Positions 45,752 to 48,083 of a stretch of DNA of 48,083 bases are shown here, piece after piece (position 1 is the first letter of the stretch; each line of letters begins with the position of its first letter). The translations under genes were made by a program, and so were the position numbers. Origin of the DNA: Chara braunii. Lineage: Eukaryota; Streptophyta; Charophyceae; Charales; Characeae. The notes beneath the pieces were generated by a model. The model ran no database searches. It saw only the letters and a list, made by a program, of their open reading frames with translations, and was not told the DNA's origin. The DNA lies in contig BFEA01000520.1 of NCBI GenBank assembly GCA_003427395.1, forward strand, positions 882,645 through 930,727, read 5' to 3'.

Positions 45752-46278
45752 ATGCCAAGAGGAGGGAAGGGGATGCGGCCGCCACGGAGGCCGTTGGGAG
45801 CATCAGGAGGGTACGAGCGGCATGGGTCTCACCACCAAGAGAGTACGCCGGTGTACGACGATGGGGATATTGAGTTGTTCCTGGACGAGTTCTGGGGGTA
45901 TACAGATCATATGAGTTGGACTGTGACCCAGGCGATCGGGAGGCTGAGAGGAGCCGACAGGTTCGTGGAGCCCATTGCACAGATTCGTAGGGAGGCGAGG
46001 ACGAGGCCGGAGGTAGAAGCGAGGATGCAGGAGCTATGACCATCACCTGTAGGACCTGACGGCAGACCGATCCGCCTGGAGATCGGGAATGCAGAGGAGT
46101 TCATTCCCGCCTACGAGCAGTTCACGCATGGCCAGGGTATATTGAGGGATGAATGAGCGAGAACGTTACCCCTGTGGACCAGAAAAGCGGAGAGGCCATT
46201 GGCCAGGCAGATCAGGGATATGGCCCGAGATTGGGAGAGCTGCAGGGCGCACTTGAGAGAGGCATTTCGACGGACAGA
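45752..46278 (+). pseudogene. gag: Gag N-terminal (capsid) half, downstream of pol
   Basis: ATG 45,752 opens a frame with a basic/proline start (MPRGGKGMRPPRRPL), then GDIELFLDEFWGYTDHMSW and, after TGA 46,037, EEFIPAYEQF, LPLWTRKAERPLARQI and ARDWESCRAHLREAFR. The W...LPL...A...W...F spacing is that of the retrotransposon Gag capsid domain. A second TGA lies in frame near 46,153. The frame runs out at the LTR boundary near 46,278, exactly where a linker and zinc knuckle should follow; those are found at 40,292-40,460. The two halves are complementary with no visible overlap. There is no LTR between pol and this gag, only about 175 bp. Confidence 0.75.
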
Positions 46279-48083
46279 GCGGCCTCAGTCCAGAGTAGAG
46301 TGACGCAAGTCACCTATGCAAAACACCGATCCGACCGTGCGCGCGTGCTATACCTCTTTCGAATCCCAACGACAGGTTAGAGATCCCTCGAGCTACAATT
46401 TACCTCCACCTGCGGGAGTTGTCACCTTCCCTTAGGCAGGCGTATCCCTGCTGAGCTACCGACCCACGTGCGAAGACTCTTACATGCAATCGCAGAAGTA
46501 GGTCAGCCGAGGGCGTTTTTCTCGATCTTCGTAGCATATACATATCCGTGGTAGAACGCCTTAAGACTGACCCGTATATCGTGCCTCGAGGTACTAACTC
46601 CCTCGGACCGACTATTCTTATCAGGTTCATTTTTCCGGACAGTCCTCCATGCTTAGCTAAATATGATAGCGAATCTATGTTCCTTCGTTGACCATACGAG
46701 AAAATGCCAAAGTCCAAATCCTTTTGTAATCTCTCACTCTCTCAAGTTCTCAACAAAATCTTAGACAATAACCTTCATAACCTCAGACCGGAGTATGGAC
46801 TTGTTCATCGACTTATATAAGTACATATGTATATCAGGGGAACGAATGAGCAGTGGACCTCACTTGCACAATTGCAGTGCCCTGTGTCCGAATATCCCAG
46901 GTGACCTTAAGTCCTGAAAAGACAGTTCACTGCCCAACACCTGTGCAGATGCAAGAAAATACATACACGCATACAAATGCAAAACACAGAGTGCGTTACA
47001 AGCGTCAACCTTTAACCCATTCATAGCAAGTCCCTCACTCCCCAAAACATTGAAAATAACACTCCTTCCTACTCCTGGTTTGTATTATCTAACTCTTCAC
47101 CTTTTCAAAGACCTTCGAGAGATGATTTGGACAATTTACGTTAAGACACAGGGAAAGATATGTCCGTTTCCCTTTTTAGGTTTTGTCTTAGGTGTGGGTA
47201 TCAAGCCATGTGGAGGTTGAGTCGGAATTTTACCGACCTGTTATCCAATGATAACATAATTGCAGTTCCTTACGGTTTTCTTCTGTAATCTTCTTCAAGT
47301 GTGATGAAACTTGTAGACACAGCACAGTCCGAAAGAAACTTTACAAACTCTTTCCTATGCTAAGGTCTAGAAGATTCCTTCTAGATTTGTGACCTAAAGA
47401 TGAATGTTCACCGATGACCCATTGTCTAGCCTTTATCCTTACCTTACTGCCAGGCTGTTGCCTTATGGGTTTGGATGATGAACAAAGTTCATTCCCAACT
47501 CTTCCGACCCAGTGATCCTACATAAGTTCTCTTTTAAGATTGTTTATCACAACCCCTTTTCTTGGTTCTTTCCCTGACAAGCACAAGCAATGTCGTCAAT
47601 TCATCTTGGAGATGAATCACGTAATAGAAAACAACTCAGAAATTCCAAGATAGAGTGATAAGTCTCTTAGGGTGAAGATCTCACTATCCTTTCCTCAATA
47701 GAATCAGAAGCAGTCTGTTAGTAATTGATTGATCCAATTTTATTGAGAAGGTTAGTAGTTATATGATAGACCACTCGGGATCTTCCCATCGTTTACTTGT
47801 GATAGGGAAGGCCTCGAGGGTCTTACTTCTCCTATTCACTGTCTTGTATTAGAACAAGGCCAGATGGTAATAAGGCGGGTTACTCGGAGCCTCGCTCCTC
47901 TTATCACATTGTTTCTTATTGTTGTGGTAATAAGTCAGGCTTCTCGGAGCCTCGCTTACTCTTATCACCTGTTTCTTATCATTGTGGTGATAAGGCAGGT
48001 TTCTCGGAGTCTCGCTCTTCTTACCACATTGATCTTAGTTATTGCAGTGGTAAGGCAGGCTTCTCGGAGCGTCGCTCCTCTTA
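46279..48083 (-). mobile_element. LTR of divergent subfamily (L orientation), continues beyond window
   Basis: Inverted counterpart of 1-3,408. The blocks GGTTAGAGATCCCTCGAG (46,373), GTATCCCTGCTGAGCTACCG (46,442) and the hairpin minisatellite match in order. Its U5-type end faces the gag-N relic at about 46,279; the exact edge is uncertain by some 20 bp. No coding region is supported. Part of the corresponding segment near 1,900-2,680 is less well conserved. It may be the 3' LTR of a minus-strand element whose body lies outside the window. Confidence 0.6.
47862..48083. repeat. Hairpin minisatellite, four units, cut by window end
   Basis: Reverse complement of the array at 1,144-1,878. Units read GTGGTAATAAG or GTGATAAGG, then CTTCTCGGAGCCTCGCTCCTC and CTTATCAC/CTTACCAC, with a linker ATTGTTTCTTATT. 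Period is about 60 bp. The array continues outside the window. Confidence 0.9.

Noticed and set aside
40292-46278. DIRS/Ngaro-type element (inverted terminal repeats around pol)
   Set aside because: The polymerase is followed by a DD35E integrase with a GPY/F module, not a tyrosine recombinase, so the inverted LTRs here reflect rearrangement or separate insertions.
1-48083. CRISPR array, bacterial operons or plasmid functions
   Set aside because: The repeats have no spacer structure of the CRISPR kind, and there are no ribosome-binding-site-led gene series. Splice-like signals, LTRs, a plant-type PBS and U6 indicate a eukaryotic nucleus.

Overview
This is nuclear DNA from a large, repeat-packed eukaryotic genome, probably of the green plant lineage. 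The clearest lineage clue is at 21,100-21,117. Directly after an LTR end on the minus strand lies an 18-nt primer-binding site matching the 3' end of plant cytosolic tRNA-Asp. The Gag-Pol is a Ty3/gypsy type; a charophyte such as Chara is my guess, from unverified memory of similar proteins. No host gene is convincing. Almost everything belongs to one superfamily of LTR retrotransposons with very long (about 5.4-6.1 kb) LTRs, plus derivatives and nested insertions.

Layout (R = LTR sense on plus, L = LTR sense on minus). 1-3,408: R LTR of a divergent subfamily, with a hairpin minisatellite at 1,144-1,878. 3,409-5,365: non-coding spacer rich in A/T tracts. 5,366 to about 9,900 or beyond: old L LTR (L0). 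9,900-12,500: CAG-rich and C-rich DNA without genes. 12,519-17,260: direct repeats A and A' around repeat B (14,101-15,462), which carries two U6 snRNA-derived sequences. 17,229-18,700: minus-strand coding relic of element M, whose leader (to 21,099), PBS and 5' LTR (L1, 21,120-27,224) follow. L1 is interrupted by a 706-bp hAT-like MITE with a perfect 8-bp target duplication. 27,319-28,710: second B copy. 28,711-31,570: rearranged LTR (L2). 31,747-33,423: decayed gag-only coding region, then its 3' tail and 3' LTR (R, 34,448-40,291), which is about 95% identical to L1 where compared but inverted. 40,292-45,578: decayed gag(C-half)-protease-RT-RNase H-integrase. 45,752-46,278: the missing N-terminal half of gag, downstream of pol. 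46,279-48,083: L LTR of the divergent subfamily, again with the hairpin minisatellite. The two window ends are therefore inverted copies of each other.

The most interesting signal is RNA/DNA structure inside the LTRs. Each LTR carries a series of hairpins with a nearly constant loop but different, complementary stems from unit to unit, and compensatory changes between LTR copies. The divergent subfamily holds a different hairpin minisatellite in the equivalent position. This looks like selection, or a copying mechanism, that preserves pairing rather than sequence.

All Gag/Pol frames are broken by frameshifts and stops, so no element here is autonomous. Boundaries given as 'about' come from comparison by eye.
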